A DNA stretch of 64,000 nt. Origin: Antitrichia curtipendula (taxonomy: Eukaryota > Streptophyta > Bryopsida > Hypnales > Leucodontaceae). Within the stretch, counting starts at the first letter, position 1; each line of letters begins with the position of its first letter. Shown here piece after piece: positions 37,447-49,301 of this stretch. The stretch lies in the NCBI GenBank assembly GCA_951230915.1, contig OX579636.1, positions 43,899,912-43,963,911 of the forward strand. Direction: 5' to 3'. Position numbers and translations under genes: made by a program. Under the pieces are notes generated by a model. The model did not search any database. It was not told where the DNA came from and worked only from the letters and a program-made list of their open reading frames with translations.

Positions 37447-37479
37447 CAGGATGAATTCAGGTGCAAAACTTAACAAATG

Positions 37480-40400
37480 TTAGTCTCTCCAAGCTTGCAA
37501 CCTGTGAATTAATATTGTTGATCTGTTGAGACCCTTGATTTCTGCTAAGGAAGTTGCAGGCCTCATACTCCCACTGACCTCGATCATTCTTAAACCAGCC
37601 TTTCTGACGGTCTCCACAAAATACACTAGCGTCTCAGGATTCCGGATAGCAGATGCAATGTATGCAACAGGATACTCGTGCACATTCTCTTCCAAATCAT
37701 TGGTCCGAGCAGGGTGATCCAGCGACAACAGAGATGCCAACAACCTCACCAGGTGGGGGATATACAGTGGATCATAAATCAAATCAGCTCCCAAACTGCA
37801 CAGAGTGATACATAATCAGAAAGGTAGGCACCAACGATAAAAAAAAACGGAGTGTAGAAAAAAGAAAAAGCTTATGATCCTCACAGGAAAAAAAAAAAAA
37901 ATCCTGAACAATCCAGCAATCCTGCATTTCGAAGACGCAATATAACCAGACTTCACATAAGGTAGAGGAACCGAAAACCCCGTTAGGGACCTGATCCCAT
38001 CCCCAGGACTACCAACGGCAACTCATCCATTCATCACACTCCTACACGCTCTACGTTAGAGTTCCGTAAGCGTTGGCCGACCACATGATGCCAGCGGATG
38101 AAGAATCATGGCCTAAATGTTAAGAACAACAACAACAATAGACGAGAAGTATACGCTCTCTTACTAAACCATAAGTGCATCAGCGAAGATGAAGATGGAC
38201 TTACATGACATTGGATTCCAAAGTGTGGAGTTCTTTATCAGAGAGTGTCTCCCATGTCAATTGATGACACTCCACCTATACAGTAGTGGCAAATTACACA
38301 GATAGATATACAAAAAAAATTGATTCCTGAAAAACGTAGACAATATCAAATAGGTGGAACAAACATTCAAATTCTTACCCGAGTTGGAGAGTCTGCACAT
38401 TGTTGACAACCATTGGTTTGTTCCATTCCCTCCACTTTCACATTATTGACCGACAGGTTATGCCTCATATTGGCCAGTGTAGCCAGAGAACCATCAGTTA
38501 ATAGAACCTGACATTCACCCGGAACTTGGATTCAGAATTTCTAAAGAGCAAGTCTAACTTGAGCCTTAAGTAATATATACATCACTCCATCGATGGAACA
38601 AGGAACAACACTATGCATCTAATTTAGTGTGGGCCGAACTATTTACCATTAACCCACGATAATCAACCATTATAATCCTGTGAAGAGAAATTGTAAAATG
38701 TGACTGAGAAACTGTGACAGGTGGCAGTAAGACAAGAGGCTTCGGTAATTTATGAGAAGACAGCACAAAAAATTTAGATAGACTTAAAAATTAAAAAAGT
38801 GGCCCACAATAAATATCTGGCAAATTCAATTTAATGCCACAAGAAATCAGTTTCCAAGATTCAAATGCAGGTATACAAGAAAAATGTGGGGAAATGCACT
38901 AGTCGGTACCTTTGAAGCACCAATTCGAGCAAGCAACACACCAACCATACCCGCTCCAGCCCCTACCTGCATTGAATCCAAGCAGTATCAAGCGTTAAGA
39001 TACAAACAACCTTATATCAAAAATATTTATAAAAAACTTCATATTCATATTTCTTAAGGGTCTATGTGCCGAATCATGAATAGCCCCACAGTGAGTTACA
39101 CGAATAGGTAAGGCTCTGTTTGATCTTTTTAATAAGATTGAAAGATGTTGTAAAATCATAAAAGAATCAAGCTTTACTGTCACAATACAAACGAACAGCA
39201 TCAGGTAGCGAAGCATTCAGAATGATAAGAAGCAGACACATGCAGACATCCAATACATGCAAATCTCAGAAATACGTACCTCCAAGCATTTCTGGGCATG
39301 GAACAGCTCTGGATGACTTAAAACGAATTCGGAGAGCAGAAAACCGGCAGGCCAGGAACTATACCTGTAAACATACATCGCAAGACAAACATCATATACT
39401 AATCTCTTGCACGATGGGGATTCACTTCAACAGATGAGATACTCTTTCACGGACGTGCCAAAAGACCAAATACTCGACAGCCTCGTACTAAAAGACCAGA
39501 TACGCGACAGTGTACCCACCTTAAAGAGCTGTTATGGTTCATATATTCCGCCTCAAGAACCCTTAACAATTTATCCAAGCTAGAAACGGACATTTACAAG
39601 CATGAACAGTAATCCTAGTACTGCCATAACATCAGCAAGCCCTAGTCCCGACACATTACGCGAGATGTGGCGTACCCAGTGTCACCTTCCAGCATGTTCA
39701 GGGAAACTCGAAGTGTCACCAGTTGCTCTGTCTCTTCCAAAATCTTCTTCGACCCAGACTTGCACCCCAGGTAGACTCTAGACTTAGACGGAACTGCATA
39801 AGTATAGCTTTTGTAGCATTTGGGAGCTATCTCAGAGGAGCCATCCTGTCACAGTTACGTATAATAAATTTCAAACCTTCACATTAGAACATCCTAAATT
39901 GAATTGAAACTTAGCCTACACATATCTGAAGCCCGAAAATTCGTGTATCAAGAAAACGTAGAGTAACAACAGTCATGTATATTCAGGTATCATTCAGGTA
40001 GCATTCAGGTTGTCCGGATATTGAAACAGGCAAACGGATACCAAAAATGGCATAGAAAAGCATAAATCTGCTACATTGAAAGGATCTGATAAAATTTCAC
40101 ATCCAAATTCCTCTTTGTTTCAAAAAAATTATAACATGCAGATTAACACATCAGACACATCGTGCTCATGCTCGACTTTCATCATGCTTCGAGATGCGGT
40201 TTCTCTTCCAGGATGAAACTGATCCTTTTTATCCTTGAAAGGACCAACGGGCTCAAAATTGGCCTGATGTTTTTTCCAGCCCTTTTGAGTGGGTCACATG
40301 TGGGCTCAATTTTCATTTAGGTTTAGACAAACACGAGCAATAGTCTTCGTTGATTCCGGTGAAATACATTTTTCCCTGTCCGAATACATCAGAGATGAAG

Positions 40401-41314
40401 TCAAATGAATTGATCGATTACCTGAGGTGGCAGCAAATAGACAGCATGAAGCTCATACAAGCCATCCAAGACTTCCTCACCATCCCGTTCTGCGGCCAGA
40501 ATAATCTCCTTCAATGTCCGCCTCAGATACAACCATCCTGGTGGGTAACGCTTGCAAGTCTTCGCGACCACTACACGAGAAGAGCGACCGTCAGAAACAG
40601 CATTCACCTCAAAGAAGTTCATGCGTTGCCAGTCATCAACTCTTTGTCACAGGGAAAAACAAAACCAAAAAAAGGATAGAGAAGCAAACCAATATAAAAG
40701 GAGAAGTTCAGATGAAAAACAGTTTAAAATAAGACACCGCAGTAGCAGGTGAAATGCCATGTTAACCTCATCATTCAGACATTTTTCTAAAAAGAATGTC
40801 TGGGCATCATTCGAAACGACACCCCCTCCCAGCTTCCTGCATAGTGTCACACAGTCACTCTTACTCTAATCCAAGCAGAAGCTTTACAAACCAAACAATG
40901 AAGAAAGAGTTTGGAACCCTAAAACCTAAAACACGAACTCGTACAGTTTATCATGAAACCCGAAACTAATGATACTCGAACATGTTTCTTCTATCCAAAA
41001 TACAACTGCCGAAGAACTGTAAAACAAGTGAGATACTAGTAGCCAACTGTGAATTACAGTACATGAGAAAGAAAAATTTGCACTGCCACACATACATCTA
41101 CCACGTCCGACAGTTTCATTATTATTACGAAATTCACCAATAACAAAAGAACCGTCTCCAAATGCAAAATACTGAATGACCGTTCCAGTAAGGCACAATC
41201 TCGATTGGAAACAAAATGAAATTTGCGGTACCTTGCGAGCGAAACGATTGATGAAGTCGGCTCCATGCTCCGAAACGCAGCTCGCAACGCCTTGGCATCT
41301 TGGTTCAGCTCCAT
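37480..41314 (-). CDS. EEF2KMT: FAM86/EEF2KMT-type protein-lysine N-methyltransferase, nine exons
   Basis: Minus-strand exons: 41314-41232, 40836-40767, 40607-40422, 39845-39676, 39364-39280, 38966-38910, 38507-38379, 38275-38205, 37795-37480, giving 388 aa; all phases close. The N-terminal third (for example KRYPPGWLYLRRTLKEIILA and ELHAVYLLPPQ) matches the FAM86 domain. The class I Rossmann methyltransferase part has SAM-binding motif I LEVGAGAGMVG (about residue 197), an acidic loop VLLTDGS, a conserved TGYSSWPAGFLLSEF before it, and the DxxY signature of this family in GADLIYDP (about 286-293). Human FAM86A/EEF2KMT trimethylates a lysine of elongation factor eEF2; the same substrate is likely here but is inferred. 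The start of exon 3 (40607) is the least certain boundary; an in-frame extension upstream exists but has no phase-correct acceptor. Confidence 0.9.
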
Positions 41315-41485
41315 CTCTGAAACTTCGGCTCGACTCAAGTGAGGATTTCCAATAATAATCGAAGCTACAAGCAAAACGTTCAGCGACTCAGAATTTCGAA
41401 TGAGAAGAGAAGGTACAAGCCCAGGGTCCAGGGATCGGGAGAGGCAAGCGTTCGTGCTTCTGCGATTCTGAGAGTTTCGTGAAGT

Positions 41486-41518
41486 CTAGGGCTAGGGCTA
41501 AGGGTTTTAGGGTTTAGA
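41486..41518 (+). promoter_or_regulatory. Telo-box-like cluster upstream of the methyltransferase gene
   Basis: A run of CTAGGG, TAAGGG and TTTTAGGGTTTAG units lies about 170 bases upstream of the minus-strand start codon; on the sense strand it reads as AAACCCTAAAACCC. This is the plant telo-box pattern found in promoters of translation-related genes, which fits an eEF2 methyltransferase. The role is inferred. Confidence 0.5.
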
Positions 41519-42229
41519 GCTTTCGCTTTTCTTTGGGCTATGAGCATGATCCTCAGTCCGGACCACGTTATTTGGCACTGCATCGCTATGTTTCGAGTCA
41601 GCGCCAGTTGCCATTGCGGGGCTGGAGGGGTCCGAACCTGGACCCCCCAGCTCTGCAAAATCGGAGAACAATCCTGCACCTTCCGGACCCCAAATTGGAA
41701 GTTGCTTTAGAAACTGTACGCAGCATGTAGATTTCAGATTTATTCTCCCTGTTACCCACGGTCAACCTAGATGGGCCTCGAGCTCCAACCTCCAATGGCA
41801 ACTCGCTCTCAGTTTGCAAGTTTGCAAGGCTTTGAGGGCTATGAAGTTATCGGGAAGGTTGCAATTTGTTGCGCTTCAACCCACGAATGCCATTCCAAAC
41901 TCTACTTCAGCTGATTAGGCAAAATGGTTGTGTTTACGAGTGTAAGAGTTGCGGAAACTAAGTTGCCTATTCACGATTCATGATTACTCCGTCATCATCA
42001 TGATTGCATTGACTCTTGAAGGGTCAATTAGGGTCAAGGGCACAACAAAGAGCATTAATTTGTTGTACAAGGGTTTTTTTTTTGCAGAGCCCGCAAAGGT
42101 GCTTAGTGCAATACCAACCACATTGGGGCTGTGTTTCTGTCAATGACCAATGGCAACATACCATTGCCGACTATGAGTAAAGGCCGAACTAAGGATGCTC
42201 TAACTTAGGCCTATTGAGCTCTCTCAACT

Positions 42230-42440
42230 ATTGTCTAAACCTAGAAGGATTGACTGATCAGCGTGGAAATGATCCCTTTTGGTACTATGTAAATCATTGG
42301 CTTAAAAAAATCCAAAGGTATTCATTGGAGGTCAAAACTATTATGTAAGACCTTCTCTTTCCATACAAAATTTCAAAACTGACATCTGCACTTTTGACTT
42401 ACATTGAAGAATTCTTTGTCATCCATGAGGCATTTAGTGT
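42230..42440 (+). repeat. Dispersed repeat R3, copy 1
   Basis: It shares colinear blocks with 56900-57130 and 60880-61080: a CATTGGAGGTCAAA-type block, a TAAGACCTTCTCTTTCCAT-type block, then TTGCACTT and ATTCTTTGTCATCCAT-type blocks. Copies are diverged and non-coding. Confidence 0.6.
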
Positions 42441-43869
42441 CTACAACAATAATACAAGATTAAATATTTTTTGGCTAATATATGTGCTCCCATAATTGTC
42501 ATGTGAAATAAATGCTATGTATACATTTGAGGTGGCAATTATGGGTGCACATACCGTATTACAAAATTTTATCGCACTTACCAAGATTCATCCACTACTA
42601 AAGTTGAACTTCAATGCAAAATGAAAATAGAAAATGAACATTCATGTTTTCAAAGTCGGAATTGCCTTCACCAAGTTTGTTGGTGTTTTCATTTTTTGTA
42701 AATAGTTGGATTAGAACCAATTATAGGAATAGATTTGTCGTATTGTTAAACTAAAAACAACTAAAGTGTTTAATTTAAATATAAAAAATAGTTTTTTGAA
42801 AATTGAAACTTACCTACTATGTGTATTTTACAAACCACCCTTGGAACCCATGCCAACCAATAACTCTAAAAATTATTTATTACAAATTTCCATATAAAAA
42901 CAGGTACTCTTTTTGGCTCATTTTTTTTCCAATTATCCTACATGAAAATTCACCTTGACTAAGGTAGCAACACCTTGAAGCACCAACAAAAGCTTCTTTT
43001 TTTTGCCTCATAGCAAGCCAAATCTACATGTGAAACTACCAAGTGTCTTACTTAAAATTTGAGTAAAGTATTAGTAATGTTGCTATATATGTTCATAAAT
43101 CACTCTCTATTGGTACAAGGTTCCAAATGTGTTTTGTTTTGGATACACTGAAGGGGGCTATAGTGTGTGTGTTGCTTTAGAAAATTCACAAAACATTCTT
43201 TGAGCAGTAGAAAATTCAAATTCTACAACAAAAAGTGTTGAAAACTCCACCAGTACAAAACGCAATATCAAATTATTTCTAAAGAAAAAGAAGTTTAATC
43301 TACTTAACTTTCTTCTATATTGGTTTTTTGCCACTTCTTGCGATTTACACAATCCTTGTATGTATGTAAATTTTAGCTGTAGAGATTACTTCTTTATAGT
43401 ATGAGTCTTTATCTACTCGCATGCTACAGTTTGTCCAATAGTACATGTTATAAAATGAACATATATATGGTTATAACTTTTTTTAAAAGGGAGGAATATT
43501 GTAACAATGGATAAAAATATTCCTCCCTCACCACCCAGTGTGGAGATTCATTTCGTGCCACACAGCAATACCCCAAATCAGTGGCTAGAGTCAGAGTGAG
43601 ATGTCCTGATTGGGAGCAAGAGTGCAGAGTCTCTTCAGTATTTCACGCCATCCCCGGCGCTCACCGAGCGAGCGGATCTCGGGAAAACACTCCTTTGTCG
43701 TCACCTGCAGCAGGCTTGTCATCTTGTGAATTGTTCCGCTCAATCTTGTGAATGTACGAAGGAAAGTACCTCGAAATTATCGTGCAACGACTCAAGAGTG
43801 AGCTTTGGATAACTGAGGGAGCTCATACTGTAGTAATAATATTGTTAGAGAATCAAAACAAACACTTTT

Positions 43870-44136
43870 TCAATTGTTTAACTTCTTCTTTGTATGATTT
43901 GCCCCAGGCTGGTGGGTCGGTGCCAACTGCCTTTGTCTCCTTCTCCGTCTTCCAGATGTGCGACGGAGTCTTCCATCGCAGACCAAGCAAGACGAAGCTT
44001 TTGTCATGTTGTCCAAAGACCCACTGAACAGTTCCAAGTGGCAGCCTGCGCAATGAGCTTCCCAGTCCTTTCTCTCGTACTTGATCGAGCTTGCAGAACA
44101 GTCGCAAGAAGACAAACATGGTGCGAGTGAGGACAA
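43870..44136 (-). other. Weak gene-like patch with a CxxC...CxxC frame
   Basis: A minus-strand frame of 88 aa contains CAGC and, 21 residues on, CLVC, the spacing of a treble-clef or zinc-ribbon knuckle pair, followed by an Arg-rich tail. An overlapping frame (43853-44191) is also open and of similar quality, so I cannot say which, if either, is coding. The patch is GC-balanced, unlike the surrounding AT-rich DNA, which is why it is recorded. I do not recognise the family. Confidence 0.2.
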
Positions 44137-44421
44137 AAGACGGGTTTTTCGGTAATAACGGTTGAAGGGAAAAAACTTCTCGTGCTCCCAATCAGCCTAT
44201 CATCAGGCCTATCTGAATTCTGGGAACAGTTATTTACTGACTAGGCTACAGGACCCGAGATGGAGGACGGACTCGAGATGAAGTCAGTTTCGTACAGAGA
44301 TTCGATGCCGATTCTATGCTTGGAATCGGCATATTGCTGCACTGCACTTTCAGTTCAGAGTTTTTGCATTCATGATTTCATGTTCCCACGCACACGGCAA
44401 ATGCCTTGAGGGTGAAGGTGA

Positions 44422-44999
44422 GAGCATCCCCAATGCTGACGCGCCAAGGAGGGGCGCCAAGGGGGTTTATTCCGTGCCCTTTTTGGTTGGCCGGCTTGCG
44501 TGGTGCCACTTCACCCCACTGAAAAGCACTAACCTTCGCACGCCAAGAGTTGTTGGCGCACTTGTAATAGGTACTCAGAGCATCCGCACCCCGACTTGCC
44601 AAGGGGGTCAACACTGGTAGTGGGCGAGCCAGAGGATTGTGGAATCGCCCCACCACAGGCGCGCCAAACGGAAAAAAATCGACCGGCCACTCTAGATTTT
44701 AAAGTGCACCCGGGGAAATGACGAGCCTCTAGAGTGACTCGCTATGGGGTCTAGTGCTGATTCCAACGTACGTTCCGACCCCATTTCCAATGTACGCTTT
44801 GCAAATCAACGTTATGGAACGTCACTGCGGTTGAAATTGGGGAGGGTATATTTTGATGAGTGCACCAGCAACTCTTGGCATGTGAAGGTTAGCGCTTTGC
44901 AGTGGGGCAAAGTGGCACCACGCAAGTCGGCCAACCAAAAAGGGCACAGAATAAATCCCCTTGGCGCCCCTCCTTGGCACGTCAACAGTGGAGATGCTC
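44422..44999. mobile_element. PIF/Harbinger-like MITE, family A, copy 2, with long terminal inverted repeats
   Basis: The ends are GAGCATCCCCA... and ...TGGAGATGCTC. The inverted similarity runs far inside: about 140 bases at 44422-44562 pair with 44858-44999, including GCGCCAAGGAGGGGCGCC, CGTGCCCTTTTTGGTTGGCC and CACGCCAAGAGTTG blocks. The right target site is TAA; on the left the corresponding triplet is TGA, one change away. A second GAGCATCCGCACC end-like sequence at 44578 inside the loop suggests a nested partial copy. No transposase is encoded. Confidence 0.8.
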
Positions 45000-45002
45000 T
45001 AA

Positions 45003-45206
45003 GGGCCTCCTTACATGAATAGTTGGGTAGGAGGAGTCAACAGGTTCAAAATATAGAAAGTACTTTCATGCTCCTTCTATAGTGTTTAATACACTAATAT
45101 TGGTGGAACTCTCTCTCCTACTTCCACGCTTGCTCGATCATCAGTGGCATTGTTCTTGTTTTTTAGTTGTTTTCTTTGCCCATTGGGCTCACGTGTAAGT
45201 TGGCCC
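45003..45206 (+). mobile_element. Harbinger-like MITE, family B, copy 1
   Basis: A 204-bp element with ends GGGCCTCCTTACATG and ACGTGTAAGTTGGCCC, flanked on both sides by TAA (45000-45002 and 45207-45209). The interior contains a CTCCTACTTCCACGCTT block shared, in inverse orientation, with the copies at 55481 and 60347. The left TAA is also the right target duplication of the family A element, so the two elements touch. Confidence 0.85.
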
Positions 45207-46762
45207 TAAGTTTATTGACTCTATCATTTGGACAAAAACTATGGCATCGAGACTCTGTGGTTTCTGAATCAAAGTGTAGGGTTCCTATCTATAGGGAATT
45301 TTGATAAAATCGCGATGTTCCACACATCATTTCCAAACCACAAGGTCTAAACTGTAAAAAGGTCAAAGTTGTGGAATGACTGCCATTTTAACAAAAATCT
45401 CCATATCTACAATTGAATTCACACAACTTGATTACCTAGGGTTTGGTTAGAATGGACAAAGCTTCACAGTCACACCATTCTTGCCGTTACAATACCAATG
45501 GTTGAGTGTTATTAATCATGTTTGGCACCTTGAATAATAATTCTCCATCATTGTTTTGTGTCCAAAACGGACAATAACATAAGGTAAGGTAATAAAACAA
45601 TATTGCATGAGTGATCTTGATCTTGAATGGTCCCTTATGGACAATCTCATAAAATATATCTGCAATAGGAGAATACTAGAGATCAGGGCTTTGAAGGGGG
45701 ACTAGTGTCTTTTCTGTTGGCCTCACAATAGAGGTCAGTTTTTGGAGGGCTAAAGCCGCACAGGTCACACAGCCTTGACATATTTGATGAAATTTGATCC
45801 AAAAAAAAGCATTGCTAGAGATCACATGGAATTGGTGATTCTCTCATCATCCAGCAGCGGAGGCTTGCACAAATCTTGCACTAGGTTGGTCATCCTACAT
45901 GGACCTTCTGAAACTAGAACATTAAAAAAAAATAAAGACTATCTCACACAAAAATGTCAATTCCGTTAACCGGCTTGGAAGGACGATGAGGCTAAGCCGC
46001 TAAGGTGATGGATGACTTTCACGATTATTGTCAAAATGAAGAATGCACCTAATGGTCCATAAGGCCATAACTTAGATCATTTTGGGTAAAGAACCTTGGT
46101 GATGTAACTTGTTCTTACAAGGTTAAGTTGACAGAATTCTAGCGTCAAAAAATTGTGACGCACACCTACGACAAAGAGCTCAGTCAAATAGGATTTGATA
46201 GATCTAAGTTTCAAGCCGTGCTTCCTGAACAGTGTCAAAGTAGTGGAATTTCTGCCAATTTAAAACGAAATAGACGGTTCTTGCAAACGCTTCCAAATTG
46301 CTTTCCAATGCGTTTTTCTGACGGAAGGTGTTATGACGAGCTCCCGCACACACGGTTCCGACAAAAGCAGCAGTCAAGTTTCAAAGTAACAAGGCTGATT
46401 GAACATTCAACACAGTATCGATTGATATTCTCTGTTCACTGAATCAAGGATGAGAATTCATAGTATTGAACATCAGAAGCAAGCACTCGATCAAAAACAG
46501 AAAGTGCATGCAGACAATGTCTACATGAAATTGATCAGTCAAAACTGGGGATTATGTATTTGATATTCACCCTTTATTAATTATTACTAGCTTTTCTTAC
46601 AAGGTAAATAAAGTCAGAGTACACACATCGATTATTCGTTAGACTATGATACAACTTGGCCATTTGACAAATTCTACACTCTCCCTCAACTCACTGCTCC
46701 TAAATCAAACCACGTCAAACTCGACTAGTGGATTGCAGATAAATATTTCGTCAACTAGCTAA

Positions 46763-49301
46763 CTAACTGGCCGTCTCGGCAGGGGTGCCCTCCGGTTGAA
46801 CCTCCAAAAACTTGCAGCCATCGAGGGGCACTTCATTCTTTACAGTGTAATCTCGATAAGAATTTACAGTGAAGGGCCGGTACTTGAGAGGCCGCTCCGC
46901 CGTGACCAGCTCAGGCGGCACACACAGATGCGCCACGTTGTCGAGCCCGTAGAAGTAGATGGTCGCGTAACGTGACCTGGTTGAGTTCAACGCCACTCGG
47001 TGCGCCGCACTGTGCAATATGCCGTTTGTAACCGCCTGCCAAATCCAAAACTCCAATCGGAAGAGTAAGTTCACGTAATCATAATAATAATTTTAAAAGA
47101 AGCCCGTTATTTTTCTGTAAAGGTTCCAATCATGCATTGGGTACGGAAAACATGTTTATATCGCATAAAATAATCCTCTCCATCCGTTACCAGTATCCCT
47201 CATTATGAATATAATATGTCACGTGGCTCCCCATTCTCAAGCGGTTCCCACGTCGCCAGTGAGCCTGTATTAAATCCGTACGTGTGAAAAATGTACACTG
47301 CAGGTACATAGTCCCACACCACTTGTAGGACCATGTACCTCTGTCTACGTCTTAACGCGCGGTATTCAATACATGGGCTGTCAAAGAATCCGGCATCTAC
47401 GTGAGTCCATCCACTTCCACGTCAATCCATCTACTGTACACAGAAGTGAAAATCTAGCCTCGAGAGTCGAGACCAGTGAGACTGAAACACATGTTAAGAC
47501 GAGTTCAGTCCCACACGAAAGTACGCTCAAGCTGCAAAACTCAAGAATGAGCCTCAATTCAAGCCTGGGAATGAAACTTGAGTTACCTGGAAGCAGTCGC
47601 CAAGGTTGACGACGAAAGTGGTGTCATCAGGACGCACCCCAATCCACTTGCCATTCTTATTCACTTGCAATCCACCAACGTCGTCCTGGTACAAAATGGA
47701 CAGCATCTGGGGGTCCGTGTGCGCAGGGATTCCAAACACTTTCCCCGGGTCCGGACAGGCCGGGTAATGGTTCACCCTTGCATTGCAAATGGCGTCCGCA
47801 TTCTCCAGTTTGGTGTAAGTGTCACGCTTCAGGCCCAACCCCTCCGTCAAGCACTCCACTACCAACCGTGCCAGCTCCCGCATTGCGGTGAAGTAGCTCA
47901 ACAAATCGGATCTGTAACCCCGGACCCCAAAAATACACAATTGCATGAATTCACGCAGAGGAATGCTCAATTCATCTGCAAGAACAAGATGAGTATCAAT
48001 GTCTAAGCAGGTTGGCATTGAATGCAAGTCGACTGAATTGCTTACATGAACTCCTCCGAAAACTCTTTGTCATCTGGCCATGCAAGTATGACGATGCTGC
48101 GGATTGCCTCTTCGAAAACCTGGTAGAGTGACGACACAATCAGTTGGCATTGTGAATTTGTAATGAGTTTCGGATTTGACGATTTATAATGAAAGGGAAA
48201 GGGAAAGCTGGTAAGATGACCGATGCATTGGTTGGGTGAATGGATTGGAGTACGGGGCGGAGACTATCGACTTACTTTCATATGGAGTGACTCCATCCAC
48301 CATTTGTTGCGCCAGTCGATGGGGGAGCCCCCCACGTAGCCGAAGGCGAAGTTCTTGGGCTTCACCAATAGTTTCTTCTCCATGGGCAAATCGAAGAAGA
48401 TCTTCACATTCCGCTCCACGCGCTTCACCTGCCGTTGTTGCAGTCAATTCCACGTGATTAGTACGGGCCAGTGAGACTGACTATCTCAAAAATCTCATAT
48501 AAACTCGTTGAAATGGCGTGTTTCGGTCAATTTGACGCAGTGTCAGTCGCCCTCCAGATTGAACCTTAAATCTAAATCATGACTTCGTTGTTTTCAAAAT
48601 TCTCAGCTCTTGATCGTCCTAATTTGGTGCTCTGAGATTAGCGCTCGCTTGTGACTGACCATCTGACGATCTGCTCATCTCGACTACCTCACTACGGCTG
48701 CTCTCTTCACTAATACGAATCTAAAATGATCAGTAGTTGATTTTCAGAATTCTGGGCTCTCGAAAGTCGCAATTCGGCGCTCTGAGACTACCACATCTGA
48801 CGATCTCCTAATTTCGACTAAAGGTTTAGTGAGCACTGGAATGTGTCTGCTGATCGAATTGAATTCATGAATCATAATTCTGGACTGGCCCAAGCGCTGC
48901 CAATGCAAGAGGTGGTAAGCAGAGCTTGAAGGTAAGCTCAGTACCACTTCTAAAGGGACGCCGTGATGTTGGATTTTGAAGAACCCCCACGTCTTGGCAG
49001 CCTCCAACATCCTCTCCATATTCTCCTCCCTCGCAGCCTTGTCATCCCCACGCAACGCCCGCACATCAATCACGGGAAGCGCTTCCGACTCGTCCTGCTC
49101 AAACACATCATGCGGCAACGTGGGCTTCTCCTCGCCCACCGCTTCGAAATCCTTCACCGACAACTTCCCATCCCACAACGCCTGCAACGTGTACTGCGGC
49201 TTGCCCTTCTTTGGAGTACAGTCCTCCGCAGCTGCTCCCCCTTTCGAATTGCTCTCTTTCGAATTCGAACTCGAATTCTTCTCCCCTGCAGCAGCCCCCA
49301 T
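46763..49301 (-). CDS. 2-oxoglutarate/Fe(II)-dependent dioxygenase (DOXC-type), five exons
   Basis: Minus-strand exons: 49301-48945, 48428-48276, 48119-48046, 47911-47587, 47035-46763, giving 393 aa with all phases closed. An N-terminal Ser/Gly/Lys-rich leader precedes the DIOX_N domain (ALPVIDVRALRG, WGFFKIQHHGVP). The catalytic jelly-roll has NHYPACPDP, the iron ligands His and Asp in PAHTDPQML (about residues 259 and 261), GGLQV..GKWI and FVVNLGDCFQ. The third iron ligand is the His of SAAHRV (about 315). The 2-oxoglutarate-binding RxS motif reads Arg-Tyr-Ala (about 325-327), with Ala in place of Ser. Members of this class oxidise hormones such as gibberellins and auxin, or flavonoids; the substrate cannot be told from sequence. 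The protein has no signal peptide and is probably cytosolic. Confidence 0.9.

Larger units (their letters stand above)
34747..37479. other. Intergenic region between RPN10 and the methyltransferase gene
   Basis: The first part is the likely RPN10 3' UTR. Near 35.2-35.4 kb is a GC-richer, 5'-UTR-like patch ending in a donor-like AAGG|TGAG, followed by the small membrane-protein ORF at 35581. From 36 kb on it is AT-rich with no recognisable gene, ending in a 55-bp tandem duplication. Confidence 0.5.
41315..46762. other. Intergenic region with nested MITEs
   Basis: After the methyltransferase promoter there is an R3 repeat copy (42230-42440), AT-rich sequence, a 12-bp perfect hairpin at 43489-43527 and a GC-balanced patch at 43.5-44.2 kb with ambiguous frames. 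Two abutting MITEs (44422-44999 and 45003-45206) follow, then about 1.5 kb without recognisable features. No complete gene is supported. Confidence 0.55.

Noticed and set aside
42050..42200. GAGCATT...GGATGCTC pair as a 150-bp MITE
   Set aside because: The ends match over only a few bases and there is no clear target duplication.
48184..48457. Minus-strand frame of 89 aa and plus-strand frame over dioxygenase exon 2
   Set aside because: The true frame of exon 2 (VKRVERNVKIFFDLPM...) joins in phase with its neighbours; these are shadows.
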